Source: Verrucomicrobiota bacterium (GTDB taxonomy: Bacteria > Verrucomicrobiota > Verrucomicrobiia > Limisphaerales > UBA9464). From it: a DNA stretch of 64,000 nt. Position numbers and translations under genes: made by a program. Below are positions 17,097 through 25,201 of the stretch, one piece after another. The notes under the pieces were generated by a model. It searched no databases. It saw only the letters and a list, made by a program, of their open reading frames with translations, and had not been told where the DNA came from. Within the stretch, counting starts at the first letter, position 1; every line of letters starts with the position of its first letter. The stretch spans positions 245,363-309,362 of the forward strand of contig CANGKZ010000001.1 of assembly GCA_947454705.1 (NCBI GenBank). Direction: 5' to 3'.

Positions 17097-18533
17097 TCAG
17101 GATTGGGGCAGGGTGCCGTAGGTGATCGGCGTGATGAGTCGGCCCGCGCCGTCGGTGACCTTGCGGGTCGCGGCGTCGAAGTAGCACATCATGCCGAGGC
17201 GCTCGCTCATTTCGGCGAGCGAGATGACGGTCTGCACCTTGACGGCGAGATCGATGCCGCAGTTCTGCGGTTCGAGTCCGCGGATGGCCTTGAAGAAGTT
17301 GCGGTGGTGGTTGGCCACGCTCTCGGCCTGGTCGCCGGTGAAGGCCTCGCTGGTGGCGGGGTCGATCTCCTCGGCGAACGGACGCTCGGGCTTCAGCTCC
17401 ACCTTGTTGCCGGCCATGGTCAGCGTGGCCTTGTGGCCGCGGATCATTTCCTGAGTGCCCTGCTCGTTCACCGTGCTGGAGGTGATGTGCATCACCATGC
17501 CGCTCGGGAATTCAGCGATGAGCTGGACGATCTCGGGGACGTCGCGCATGTAGGCGGTCTTGCTGTCACCCTCCGACTTGAGATCGGACTGCACCTTCTT
17601 GTTGCCGACGCTGGCGACGCGGAGCGGGAACTCCGGATTGCCGGTGGCGAGCATGTAGGGATGCAGCTTGTGCGGGAAGAGATCGCCCAGGAGACCCGAG
17701 CAGTAGGGCTGATACTTGCGCCAGCGGAAGTAGTGGTCTGGGTTGAACGGGACCTTGTTCTTGATCTGCTTCCCCATCCAGTTTGCCCAGTCGATGTCCT
17801 CGGGGGTGGCCCATTTCTGGATGGTGTAGTTCCACTCGCCCTTGGGGTTGTTGCGCATGTAGCTGCCCTGGCTCATGACGACCGGGCCGATACGACCGGC
17901 GCGGATCCACTCGGCGGCCTTGTGCCACTTCTTGTCGGAGCAGCCCTGGGAGCCGACCTGGACGAGTTTGCCCGTGCTCTTGCAGGTGTCGTAAATGCGG
18001 AAAGCTTCGCCGAGATAGCGGGTCATCGGCTTTTCCACATACACATGCTTGCCGGCCTGCAGGGAGTCGCAGGTGATGTTGGTGTGCCAGTGGTCCACCG
18101 TGGCGCAGAAGATGACGTCGATGTCCTTCCGTTCGAGCACCTGGCGGTAGTCGCCATAGCCCTGGGCTTGCGGACCGGCTTTGGCCTTGCCCATTTCCAC
18201 GCGGTGCTTGGACACGTCGCAAATCGCGGCGAGGGCGATGTTGTTGGCCTTTTCATCCACGTCCTTGCAGGTGGAAACGTGGGCGCCGTAGCCCTGTCCG
18301 CCCACGCCGACGAAACCGCAGACGATGCGGTCGTTGGCTCCGATCACGCGGCCCTGCCAGGGAGCGACGCCTGCGCTGACGCTCTGCTTAATGCCGTCAT
18401 CGGTCGTGGCGCAACCGGCGAGGGAGGATGCAGCTCCGGCGACCGTAGCCGCTGCGGTGGCGCGCTTGAGGAAGTCGCGCCTGGAAGATCCCGAATTGGA
18501 TTCGGGAGACGAATGGGGATTGGATGTGGACAT
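17097..18533 (-). CDS. Tat-exported Gfo/Idh/MocA oxidoreductase lipoprotein
   Basis: A 478-residue protein starting at the ATG at 18533. It begins with a twin-arginine signal (SRRDFLKRA at 17-25) that ends in a lipobox-like SLAGC with C41, so it is probably a periplasmic membrane-anchored lipoprotein. The Rossmann motif is GFVGVGGQGYGAHV near 73-86, and the catalytic EKP motif is intact at 167-169. Such proteins are abundant in Planctomycetes and Verrucomicrobia and act on sugar or inositol derivatives with NAD(P); the substrate here is unknown. It is monocistronic with its own terminator. Confidence 0.9.
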   Translation of the reverse strand: MSTSNPHSSPESNSGSSRRDFLKRATAAATVAGAASSLAGCATTDDGIKQSVSAGVAPWQGRVIGANDRIVCGFVGVGGQGYGAHVSTCKDVDEKANNIALAAICDVSKHRVEMGKAKAGPQAQGYGDYRQVLERKDIDVIFCATVDHWHTNITCDSLQAGKHVYVEKPMTRYLGEAFRIYDTCKSTGKLVQVGSQGCSDKKWHKAAEWIRAGRIGPVVMSQGSYMRNNPKGEWNYTIQKWATPEDIDWANWMGKQIKNKVPFNPDHYFRWRKYQPYCSGLLGDLFPHKLHPYMLATGNPEFPLRVASVGNKKVQSDLKSEGDSKTAYMRDVPEIVQLIAEFPSGMVMHITSSTVNEQGTQEMIRGHKATLTMAGNKVELKPERPFAEEIDPATSEAFTGDQAESVANHHRNFFKAIRGLEPQNCGIDLAVKVQTVISLAEMSERLGMMCYFDAATRKVTDGAGRLITPITYGTLPQS

Positions 18534-18632
18534 GGGAATTGCGCGGAGAATTTGTGTGGTGCTTGGACGGAGCGTACCCCTGTCGAATTCGAGGTCAATC
18601 GGGAACCCCGAATCCATGGGTCCAAATGCAGT

Positions 18633-19889
18633 TCACAAGCCCGCGGGTGCAGGGTTTTTCGGGAGACGAACACGGAACACGGCGCCTTCACCGGGTTCGC
18701 TCTCGGCCTCGATGCGGCCACCGTGTTCGCGAATGATGCGTTCGCAGATGGCGAGTCCGAGCCCGGTGCCGTGGTCTTTTCCGTGGGTGAAGAAGGGCTC
18801 GAAGATGTGTCGAAGGTGGTCCGCCGGAATGCCCACGCCGTTGTCGGCAATCTCGGTGTTGACCCAGGTTTCGTCGGTGGAGAATCGCACGGTCAACAGC
18901 GCTCCGTCGCGGCCGGACACCGAGTCGAACGCGTTTTGATACAAGTTGGTGAACACGCGGGAAAGCCGCGGGGGATCAAGTCGGAGAATGGCATCGGGCA
19001 GCAGCCCCTCGATCTTCACCTGCACGCCGCGGTGCGTGGCCTCGGATCGCAGTTCGAGCAGCATATCCTGCAGAAATTCGGACACCGACACCGCAGGCAG
19101 CGCGGCCTTGGGAGGCACCACGCGGGTGAACTCCAGCAACTCGTGCATCATGCGATTGATGACCTCGATCTGCTTGCGGATCCGATCGCGCGCGGAGCGT
19201 CGCGCCGTGACCGAGGCGCCCTCCTCGGCGGCCAGATCGGCAGCGATGCCGATTACGTTCAGCGGATTGCGGAAGTCGTGAACGATGGTTCGCGAGAGCC
19301 GTTCAACCAGTTGGAGTCGCTCGGCCTTGAGGGATTCTTCGAGGAAGCGCCGGTTGAAATCCCGCATGCGCAGGCTGGAGTCGCGAACGATCGATGCGGC
19401 GAGCAGCGGCGAATTGGCGAGGAGCTCCAGCACCGTGTTGATGGGAAGGAAATGGAGGACGGTGTCCACCAGGGCCGTCGCGGTGGCGGAGCGTTGGAGA
19501 CCGTCGAACACGGCCATTTCCCCGAAATAATTTCCCGCCTCCATGCGTGAGAGCACGTGGGTGCGGTTGGGCGCGGAGGCCGCGGAGATCTGCACAATCC
19601 CCTCGCCGATGATGTAGAGGCCGTCGCATTTCTGGCCTTCGACGAAGATGATCTCCCCTGCGGAGTAGCGGCGTTCCTGCCGCGTGCGCTGGACGAATTC
19701 CAATTGCGCTGGAGCGAGATGCCGGCAGAAGCGGGAATCCTCGAGGGCGACCGGTCCCGGGACCGACTCCGGAGCGGGGCGAGGAACAAAGACCGGAGAA
19801 GAGGAAGAATCGCTCGAGTTCACGGGATCGGATGAGATCAGGGTGGGAAGTGGGCCGGACGTTGCGAAGGCCCACCGGGTTTCAGTCAT
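18633..19889 (-). CDS. Sensor histidine kinase with cyclic-nucleotide-binding domain
   Basis: A 418-residue protein from the ATG at 19889. A cNMP-binding/Crp-like domain covers about residues 50-165 (GEIIFVEGQKCDGLYIIGEG, GNYFGEMAVFDGLQRSATA). The HisKA phospho-acceptor H box reads SRTIVHDFRNPLNVIG (about 203-218). The ATPase domain follows with N box NLYQNAFDSV, G1 DNGVGIPADH and G2 GTGLGLAI. There is no transmembrane helix, so it is a cytoplasmic sensor. No response regulator adjoins it. It diverges from the cobalamin-riboswitch operon, which is suggestive but not evidence of a link. Confidence 0.92.
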   Translation of the reverse strand: MTETRWAFATSGPLPTLISSDPVNSSDSSSSPVFVPRPAPESVPGPVALEDSRFCRHLAPAQLEFVQRTRQERRYSAGEIIFVEGQKCDGLYIIGEGIVQISAASAPNRTHVLSRMEAGNYFGEMAVFDGLQRSATATALVDTVLHFLPINTVLELLANSPLLAASIVRDSSLRMRDFNRRFLEESLKAERLQLVERLSRTIVHDFRNPLNVIGIAADLAAEEGASVTARRSARDRIRKQIEVINRMMHELLEFTRVVPPKAALPAVSVSEFLQDMLLELRSEATHRGVQVKIEGLLPDAILRLDPPRLSRVFTNLYQNAFDSVSGRDGALLTVRFSTDETWVNTEIADNGVGIPADHLRHIFEPFFTHGKDHGTGLGLAICERIIREHGGRIEAESEPGEGAVFRVRLPKNPAPAGL

Positions 19890-20007
19890 GGAAGATCCCG
19901 CGTGGCGGATGGGCAACCGATTTCGAATCGGAGGGGGAAAAGATCTTGCCTAAACCCGGCCCGCGTAGTTTCTCAGGGGCGTTCTTTGACGCCGCCGGCC
20001 TCAACCG

Positions 20008-20176
20008 CCGGCAACGTTTCAAAACATCCGTGGAAGTGCGGGAACCCCGTGAGAATCGGGGACGGTAGCGCCACTGTATCGGGACACAAACCCCCTGGTC
20101 GGAAGACAGCCACTGGGCCGAAAGGCTTGGGAAGGCGGGGGTGAGGATCAGGCCCGTAGTCAGGATATCGCGCCAT
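20008..20176 (+). ncRNA. Cobalamin (AdoCbl-type) riboswitch
   Basis: The element has the B12-riboswitch conserved core: GTGGAAGTGCGGGAA, then GAATCGGGGACGG, the near-invariant GCGCCACTGTAT, GGAAGACAGCCACTG, and the B12 box as GTAGTCAGGATATCGCGCC at the 3' end (canonical AGTCAGGAGAC). About 270 bases separate it from the next start. Within these, AGCCAGG and CCTGGCT arms (about 20198-20222) and a GGGCCGATCGGCCC palindrome could form the expression platform. It should lower expression of the downstream surface-protein operon when cobalamin is plentiful. Exact ends were not modelled. Confidence 0.93.
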
Positions 20177-20447
20177 GGATGCTCGTCACAGCCAGGTTCC
20201 ACCCGGAGCCTGGCTGGCTTCGCCGCCCAGCGAAGGATGAGGCCTGCGGAGCACGCGGTTCGTGCTCCGGTTCGTGAATGTTCTGCGCCTTCATTCTCGG
20301 TCTGACGGGGAGGAAGGCGCATTGTGTTTTCAGGGCCGATCGGCCCGCCCGAACACGCCCCGCCCTTCCCCTCCGGTCCTGGTCTCTAGACCCAACGCCC
20401 TGCCGCCTGAAACAGCGGAGGGGCATTTGTCCGTGGAGATCAAGACC

Positions 20448-21335
20448 ATGTCCGCCAAAGCAAACTCGTCCCCAGAATCCGTCGCACGTCCGTCCCGTAT
20501 TCTCGTCCTGTTCCTGACCGTCCTCGCGGGCGGCTTCTTCGTCGCCCCCCGGGCCCTGGCCCAGGATCGGTACGCCTCGTCGGTGACGTCCTATACCTCC
20601 GGCACCGGCGTCGCCGCCGGATACACCGATCCCTCCGCCGCGCTGGGCGAACCCAGCCGCGTGACGCCTGGCACGTTCGGCGGTCCGGTGGATCCCTTCT
20701 CCGCTCCGTACCTCGGATCCCAACTCGTGGGTCTCGGCACCGACGGCTCGCTCACGGTTCAGTTCAACACGCCGATCCGGAATGATTCGAGCCACGCCTA
20801 CGGACTCGATTTCCAAGTGTTCGGAAATTCGTTCTTCGTCGTCACCAACGGATTCGACGCAAACTTCAACTACATCGGTACTCCCGCGACCGACGGATCG
20901 GTCTTCGGCGCCGGGGCTGCAGATGCACGCATCTCGGTGAGTGCCGACGGGGTACACTTCTTCACGCTCAATCCGGCCCTCGCACCGGAGTTGAAGAACC
21001 TGTTTCCGACCGATGGCTCGGGCGATTTCTCCAAGCCGGTGAATCCCGCTGCGGGTAATGCGGCCTTCGCCGGGCTGACGCTCGATGGAATCCGCGCGGT
21101 GTATTCGGGATCGGGCGGCGGCGCGGGATTCGATCTCGCCTGGGCGCAGGATTCCGGTGGTCATGCGGTGAACCTCGATCAGGCCAGCTATGTCCGCATC
21201 GATGTCACCCGCGGCAAATTGCAGATCGATGGCTTCAGCCTCGTGGGTCCGTTGACCTCCGTTCCCGAGCCCTCCGTCTGGGCCCTGGGTGCGCTCGGAC
21301 TGATTCCTGTGCTGTGGTCAGCTCGGAAACGCTGA
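20448..21335 (+). CDS. B12-regulated PEP-CTERM surface protein
   Basis: A 295-residue protein starting at the ATG at 20448, with GGAG nine bases upstream. A signal peptide (RILVLFLTVLAGGFFVAPRALAQ) ends near residue 38. The body has repeated beta-strand motifs (LGTDGSLTVQFNTPI, YGLDFQVFGNSFF, RISVSADGVHFFTL) reminiscent of the surface proteins that accompany B12 receptors in Bacteroidetes loci. The C-terminus is a PEP-CTERM sorting signal: VPEPSVWALGALGLIPVLW followed by SARKR. It is the first gene behind the cobalamin riboswitch, so a role in cobalamin capture at the surface is inferred. A genuine exosortase was not seen in the window. Confidence 0.85.
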   Translation: MSAKANSSPESVARPSRILVLFLTVLAGGFFVAPRALAQDRYASSVTSYTSGTGVAAGYTDPSAALGEPSRVTPGTFGGPVDPFSAPYLGSQLVGLGTDGSLTVQFNTPIRNDSSHAYGLDFQVFGNSFFVVTNGFDANFNYIGTPATDGSVFGAGAADARISVSADGVHFFTLNPALAPELKNLFPTDGSGDFSKPVNPAAGNAAFAGLTLDGIRAVYSGSGGGAGFDLAWAQDSGGHAVNLDQASYVRIDVTRGKLQIDGFSLVGPLTSVPEPSVWALGALGLIPVLWSARKR

Positions 21336-21366
21336 TCGAACTCGACCTCGAATTCGAATTCCGCTC

Positions 21367-22749
21367 GTGGATTTACAGCCCACCCAACTCGTGGAAGCCC
21401 GCCCCGCAGGCCGTTGCCCGGCCTGCGGGAAGGCGAATGCGTGTCAGCGCCCGGACCCCGGCGCCTGGTCGGGCACGTGCTGGTGCGATGCGGCAACAGG
21501 CGGTGGTTCGGCCGCGATCTCTCCCGGGGAATCGGGTCGCGCAGCGGGCTGCCTGTGCCGGTCGTGTCTGCAACAATGCGAACGCATCCCTGCGGCCGTG
21601 TCTGCGGACGAACCGGATGGATACGTCGATCCCGTCACCGGCTACTGGGTGTTCAGCCGGGCGTATCATTTGCGACGCGGCTCCTGCTGTGGCAACGGAT
21701 GCCGTCACTGCCCATGGGCGGACTCCGATGCCGCGGAATCGGAGGTGTGTACCAAGAATGGTTCATCGATTCGGCTGCTGGTGGCGCTGCTGCTGTTTGT
21801 GGCGCAGTGCGGATTTTGGGTTCACTCACCGAAGGCAGTGGCCGGCGTGGTGGTCGAGGACTTTGATTCCGATCCCGTGTCGCGGGGTTGGAGTACGGCG
21901 GGGGCGTCGAACTGGGTTCAGTGGGATTCGGTGGCGAAGGATCTCCGGGTGCACTGGGACTCGTCGCGCTCGAACGGATTTTTCCTGCTGCCGCTCGGGA
22001 CCACGTTGCGGACCTCCGACGCCTTCGCGGTGGAGTTTGATCTGCGGATGGAATCGGTCGGCCCGCGGGTCCCCGAGCGCCCGTCGATCCTTCAGGTGGC
22101 GATTGGATTCGTGCGTCGGGATCTGTTGCCGGACGGAAACCCCGGGCGGTTGTCGGGATCGGCGCGGAACCTCGTGGAGTGGGACTGGTTTCCCGGCGGC
22201 GAGATTCCCGGATTTGGGACAAGTCCCGACGCCATCTCGCCGGCGGTGTTCGGCGACACCGGAAACCGGGCCTTCAGTTTCGACAATTTCTACAACCCCG
22301 GCGACGGCGCGGCGTGGCGGGTGAGGATGAGTTTCGATCCGGTGAAGCGGCGGCTCGAGACGACGTTGCGTCGCGATGGGGTGGACGCGGGCCCGGTGAA
22401 TCCGGTGGTGCTGTCGGCGGCCTTCCAATCGTTCGAGGTGGATTCGCTCGCGATCATCAATTGGTCGGAGGCACCGACGCGGCTGGACTCCCTCGATGCG
22501 GTGGGCCGGGTGGATCATCTCCGCATCGAGCTTCCGGATCCGCCGATGAGCGCAGTGGCCATGACCGCGCAGGGCGTGATTTCATTCACCGGGGCGTCGG
22601 GTTGGAAGTTCACGCTGCTCGCGAGTTCAAATCTTACCGAGTGGTCGGAGGTGGCGTCAGCTCCCGGCACCGGCGGAGTTATGGAACTCATCGACCTGCG
22701 GGAGGCGGCGTTTGCGGCGCAGTTTTACCGGGTGCGCGCGGATCGCTGA
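21367..22749 (+). CDS. CWC/DUF5522 cysteine-rich region fused in frame to a secreted lectin-like protein
   Basis: A 460-codon frame beginning at a GTG. Residues about 15-65 match the cysteine-rich CWC family ([27 protein letters not shown]). Residues about 82-115 match DUF5522 ([20 protein letters not shown] then CRHCPW). A typical signal peptide then follows at about 135-158 ([15 protein letters not shown], ending AVAG), and after it a concanavalin-like beta-rich secreted domain. An in-frame GTG at 21745, with GGAAT upstream, could be the real start of the secreted protein. So this is either one fused protein with a cytoplasmic cysteine-rich head, or two genes that lost the stop between them. 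It is the second gene of the riboswitch operon. Confidence 0.75.
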   Translation: MDLQPTQLVEARPAGRCPACGKANACQRPDPGAWSGTCWCDAATGGGSAAISPGESGRAAGCLCRSCLQQCERIPAAVSADEPDGYVDPVTGYWVFSRAYHLRRGSCCGNGCRHCPWADSDAAESEVCTKNGSSIRLLVALLLFVAQCGFWVHSPKAVAGVVVEDFDSDPVSRGWSTAGASNWVQWDSVAKDLRVHWDSSRSNGFFLLPLGTTLRTSDAFAVEFDLRMESVGPRVPERPSILQVAIGFVRRDLLPDGNPGRLSGSARNLVEWDWFPGGEIPGFGTSPDAISPAVFGDTGNRAFSFDNFYNPGDGAAWRVRMSFDPVKRRLETTLRRDGVDAGPVNPVVLSAAFQSFEVDSLAIINWSEAPTRLDSLDAVGRVDHLRIELPDPPMSAVAMTAQGVISFTGASGWKFTLLASSNLTEWSEVASAPGTGGVMELIDLREAAFAAQFYRVRADR

Positions 22750-22762
22750 GGAAACAATCGAG

Positions 22763-23527
22763 GTGATCAAACGCACTCCAGAACAACGCAGGTCGCGCGC
22801 CGCGCAGGCGCGGGGCTTCACGCTGATTGAGTTGCTGGTCGTGATGGCGATCGTCGCGATTCTCGCGGGATTGTTTCTTCCCGCGCTCTCGCGGGCGCGT
22901 GGTGCTGCGGATGGCGCGCGGTGCGTGTCGAATCTGCACCAGACCGGGCTCGCGGCGCAGTTGTACTGGGAGGAGCACGGAGGGATCGCGTTCAGTGAAC
23001 GCACTGTCCGGACCAACGGCGGATGGCGCTACTGGTTCGGCTGGCTGCAGGACGGTGTGGAGGGACAGCGGGACTTCGATCCCACACAGGGCGCCTTGTG
23101 GCCGTTCCTGCAGGGGCGGGGCGTGGGGGCGTGTCCTTCGCTGAATCGCGCGGCACCGATGTTCAAATCCAAGGCCCGGGGCGCGGCGAACGGTTACGCC
23201 TACAATCTGCTGCTCGGTCCACGGGGCGCGGCGGGCCGGGCCATGTCCACGGTGTCCGCACCGGCGCTGCTGGCGGTGTTCGCCGACGGCGGACAGGTGA
23301 ATGATTTCCAGGAACCGGCATCGGCCGAGAATCCCATGCTCGAGGAGTTCTACTACTTCGACACCAACACGCTCTCGGCCACAGTGCACTTCCGTCATCG
23401 CAATCGTGCGCAGGCGGCCTTCGCCGATGGCCACGTCGCGGCGGAACTGCCGGATCCAGGATCGGAGGATCGTCGCGTGAAAGGACAGCTCTGCGGCCGG
23501 CTCAAGAACTCCGTGGTCGTTCCGTAA
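22763..23527 (+). CDS. Type II secretion/type IV pilus pseudopilin (H-x9-DG)
   Basis: A 254-residue protein from the GTG at 22763 with GAGGAA eight bases upstream; it starts 13 bases after the previous stop. The prepilin peptidase site and helix are [20 protein letters not shown] (residues 17-36). The C-terminal part carries [14 protein letters not shown], the H-x9-DG motif of Planctomycetes/Verrucomicrobia pseudopilins. Such proteins are inserted in the inner membrane and polymerise or interact with a secretion system. Its place as the third gene of the B12 operon ties a pilin-like protein to cobalamin status. Confidence 0.88.
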   Translation: MIKRTPEQRRSRAAQARGFTLIELLVVMAIVAILAGLFLPALSRARGAADGARCVSNLHQTGLAAQLYWEEHGGIAFSERTVRTNGGWRYWFGWLQDGVEGQRDFDPTQGALWPFLQGRGVGACPSLNRAAPMFKSKARGAANGYAYNLLLGPRGAAGRAMSTVSAPALLAVFADGGQVNDFQEPASAENPMLEEFYYFDTNTLSATVHFRHRNRAQAAFADGHVAAELPDPGSEDRRVKGQLCGRLKNSVVVP

Positions 23528-23551
23528 TCGAGCGGTACCAAACTTGGAACC

Positions 23552-24406
23552 CTACAGCAGTCGGGCGATGTACACGGAGAGCCACGACAGCAGGAGCGCG
23601 ATGCCGGCACCGGCAGCGACTAGGAGGGCGAGTCCGCCCCACCAGCTCCAGGGCATGCGCAGCGGGGATCCCGAGGGACCGGCCTCTTTTCGCGCGTAGA
23701 GGCGACCCGCAACGGTGAGGCATCCGATCCCGACCACGAGCAGCGCGGGAACGGCGATGCGTCCGGTGAGGCGGTCGGACACGGACTCCTCAATCATGGC
23801 CGCACCGCGCAGGGTGGCGAGGGCGCTGAGGGCACCCCAGACCCACGCGGTGAAGGCGACGGTGCGGCTGGTGGCGAGGGCGGCGACGGTGAAGCCGCAG
23901 GCGTAGATGGCGAAGGGGAAGGCGAAGACGAGTCCGAGCAGCATCTCGGGCTGGCGCACCTCGACACCGCCGAGGCCTGTATCCAAAAAGAGGCGGACCA
24001 GGAGGTCGGACAAGTTGGCATCGAGCGCGGTGACGTTCATGAGTGTCAACGCCAGGAGTCCGCCGCCCGACACCACGAGCCGTGCGGTGAAGCGTTGGGA
24101 GCGGGTGGTGGGGAGCGAGAAGGCGAATTCCTCCGAACCGTCGATGACATCGGCGCCACCGAAGGCGGGTCCGGCGACGAGGGCATAGAGCACGCCCACG
24201 ACGAGAATCCACAGCGGATGCAGCACGAGGGGCAGCACCCACACGGCGGCGAGCCACACGAAGAGGAACACGGCAACGAGCCGCGAATGGGCGAACCATT
24301 CATTCCAGAACAGGCCGCGCCAAAGTTGGAACGTGGTGCGAACCCGGGCGGGCGCGTCCGTCTCCTCCTCCACGAGTCGGAGCGCGGGCTGGGGCGGCGG
24401 TATCAT
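23552..24406 (-). CDS. ABC-2-like multi-spanning permease
   Basis: A 284-residue protein starting at the ATG at 24406 with CCGGAA just upstream. It has about six to eight transmembrane segments (LVAVFLFVWLAAVWVLPLVL, LWILVVGVLYALVAGPAF and others). The phrase EFAFSLPTTRSQRFTARL matches the cytoplasmic elbow of ABC-2 export permeases. It begins 14 bases after the pseudopilin stop and is the last gene of a leftward run that starts with a GntR regulator and an ABC ATPase at 32.8-31.4 kb; those may be its partners. It converges on the B12 operon with only 24 bases between. Confidence 0.72.
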   Translation of the reverse strand: MIPPPQPALRLVEEETDAPARVRTTFQLWRGLFWNEWFAHSRLVAVFLFVWLAAVWVLPLVLHPLWILVVGVLYALVAGPAFGGADVIDGSEEFAFSLPTTRSQRFTARLVVSGGGLLALTLMNVTALDANLSDLLVRLFLDTGLGGVEVRQPEMLLGLVFAFPFAIYACGFTVAALATSRTVAFTAWVWGALSALATLRGAAMIEESVSDRLTGRIAVPALLVVGIGCLTVAGRLYARKEAGPSGSPLRMPWSWWGGLALLVAAGAGIALLLSWLSVYIARLL

Positions 24407-24420
24407 TTCCGGGCGGGCCG

Positions 24421-25182
24421 TCACCGGGCGACCAACGGGGCGTCGGTGTAGAACTCCCACGGAAAATCCGGAGCCCGCGGGAGTGCCGTGGTGGTGGCCT
24501 GCGAGGCAGCCCCGGGTTGGGAGCGGAAGATTTTGCGTCGGACCACCGCGCCGTCCCGCTGTGCGCGGAAGGTCCGTCCTTCATAGGCCATGTAGGTCCG
24601 CTGCTCGGGCGTGGCGTTTCCCGGCGGCATGCGAACGCCGTGGAGCTGGCACACCGCGGTTCCAACCTGATTGCCCAGGCCGGCCAGGCGCTGCCACGCG
24701 GACTTCGGCCATCCGAGGGGATGCAGGTAGGAGAACGAGACGTGCTCTTCCTTCTCCTGGATCTCGGCCTGCCAGGAGCCGGATTCCGGATCGCGCAGGT
24801 CGTGCGCAGACCACGGTTCCTGCGAAGCGTTGGCGATGTTGCCCCAGGCCTGGTTGGTGGTTGTTCCGGAGGAAGTCCGAGAGGTGGTGACCGGGTCCGC
24901 GGGGCAAATGAGCGACTTCGGATTCTTCAGCCAGGAGGGCTTGGTGGTGAGACGCGTGACGGAGCGCGGACGCTTGCCGGTGTCGTCGCTGTAGATCTCC
25001 ACGGCGACGGCGACCTGATGAAGGTTCCCGAGACAGACCGCCTGTTGCGACCGCACGCGGGCATTTGCAATGCCCGATGCGGTGAGCGTGGCGAGGACTC
25101 CGAGGATCCCGATGACGGTGAGCAGCTCGATCAGTGTGAACCCGCGGCGTGCGGGAGACGGTCTGGTGAAAGCGGCTCGCAT
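24421..25182 (-). CDS. Pseudopilin-like protein
   Basis: A 253-residue protein starting [20 protein letters not shown]. The prepilin cleavage and helix are [20 protein letters not shown] (13-32). Cysteine 58 (AVCLGNLHQ) and the rest match the type II secretion pseudopilin layout, but the H-x9-DG ending is replaced by other sequence. It starts 19 bases after the stop of the large propeller gene, in one operon with it and the permease. Confidence 0.83.
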   Translation of the reverse strand: MRAAFTRPSPARRGFTLIELLTVIGILGVLATLTASGIANARVRSQQAVCLGNLHQVAVAVEIYSDDTGKRPRSVTRLTTKPSWLKNPKSLICPADPVTTSRTSSGTTTNQAWGNIANASQEPWSAHDLRDPESGSWQAEIQEKEEHVSFSYLHPLGWPKSAWQRLAGLGNQVGTAVCQLHGVRMPPGNATPEQRTYMAYEGRTFRAQRDGAVVRRKIFRSQPGAASQATTTALPRAPDFPWEFYTDAPLVAR

Positions 25183-25201
25183 CAGGATTCCAGATCGGGT
25201 C

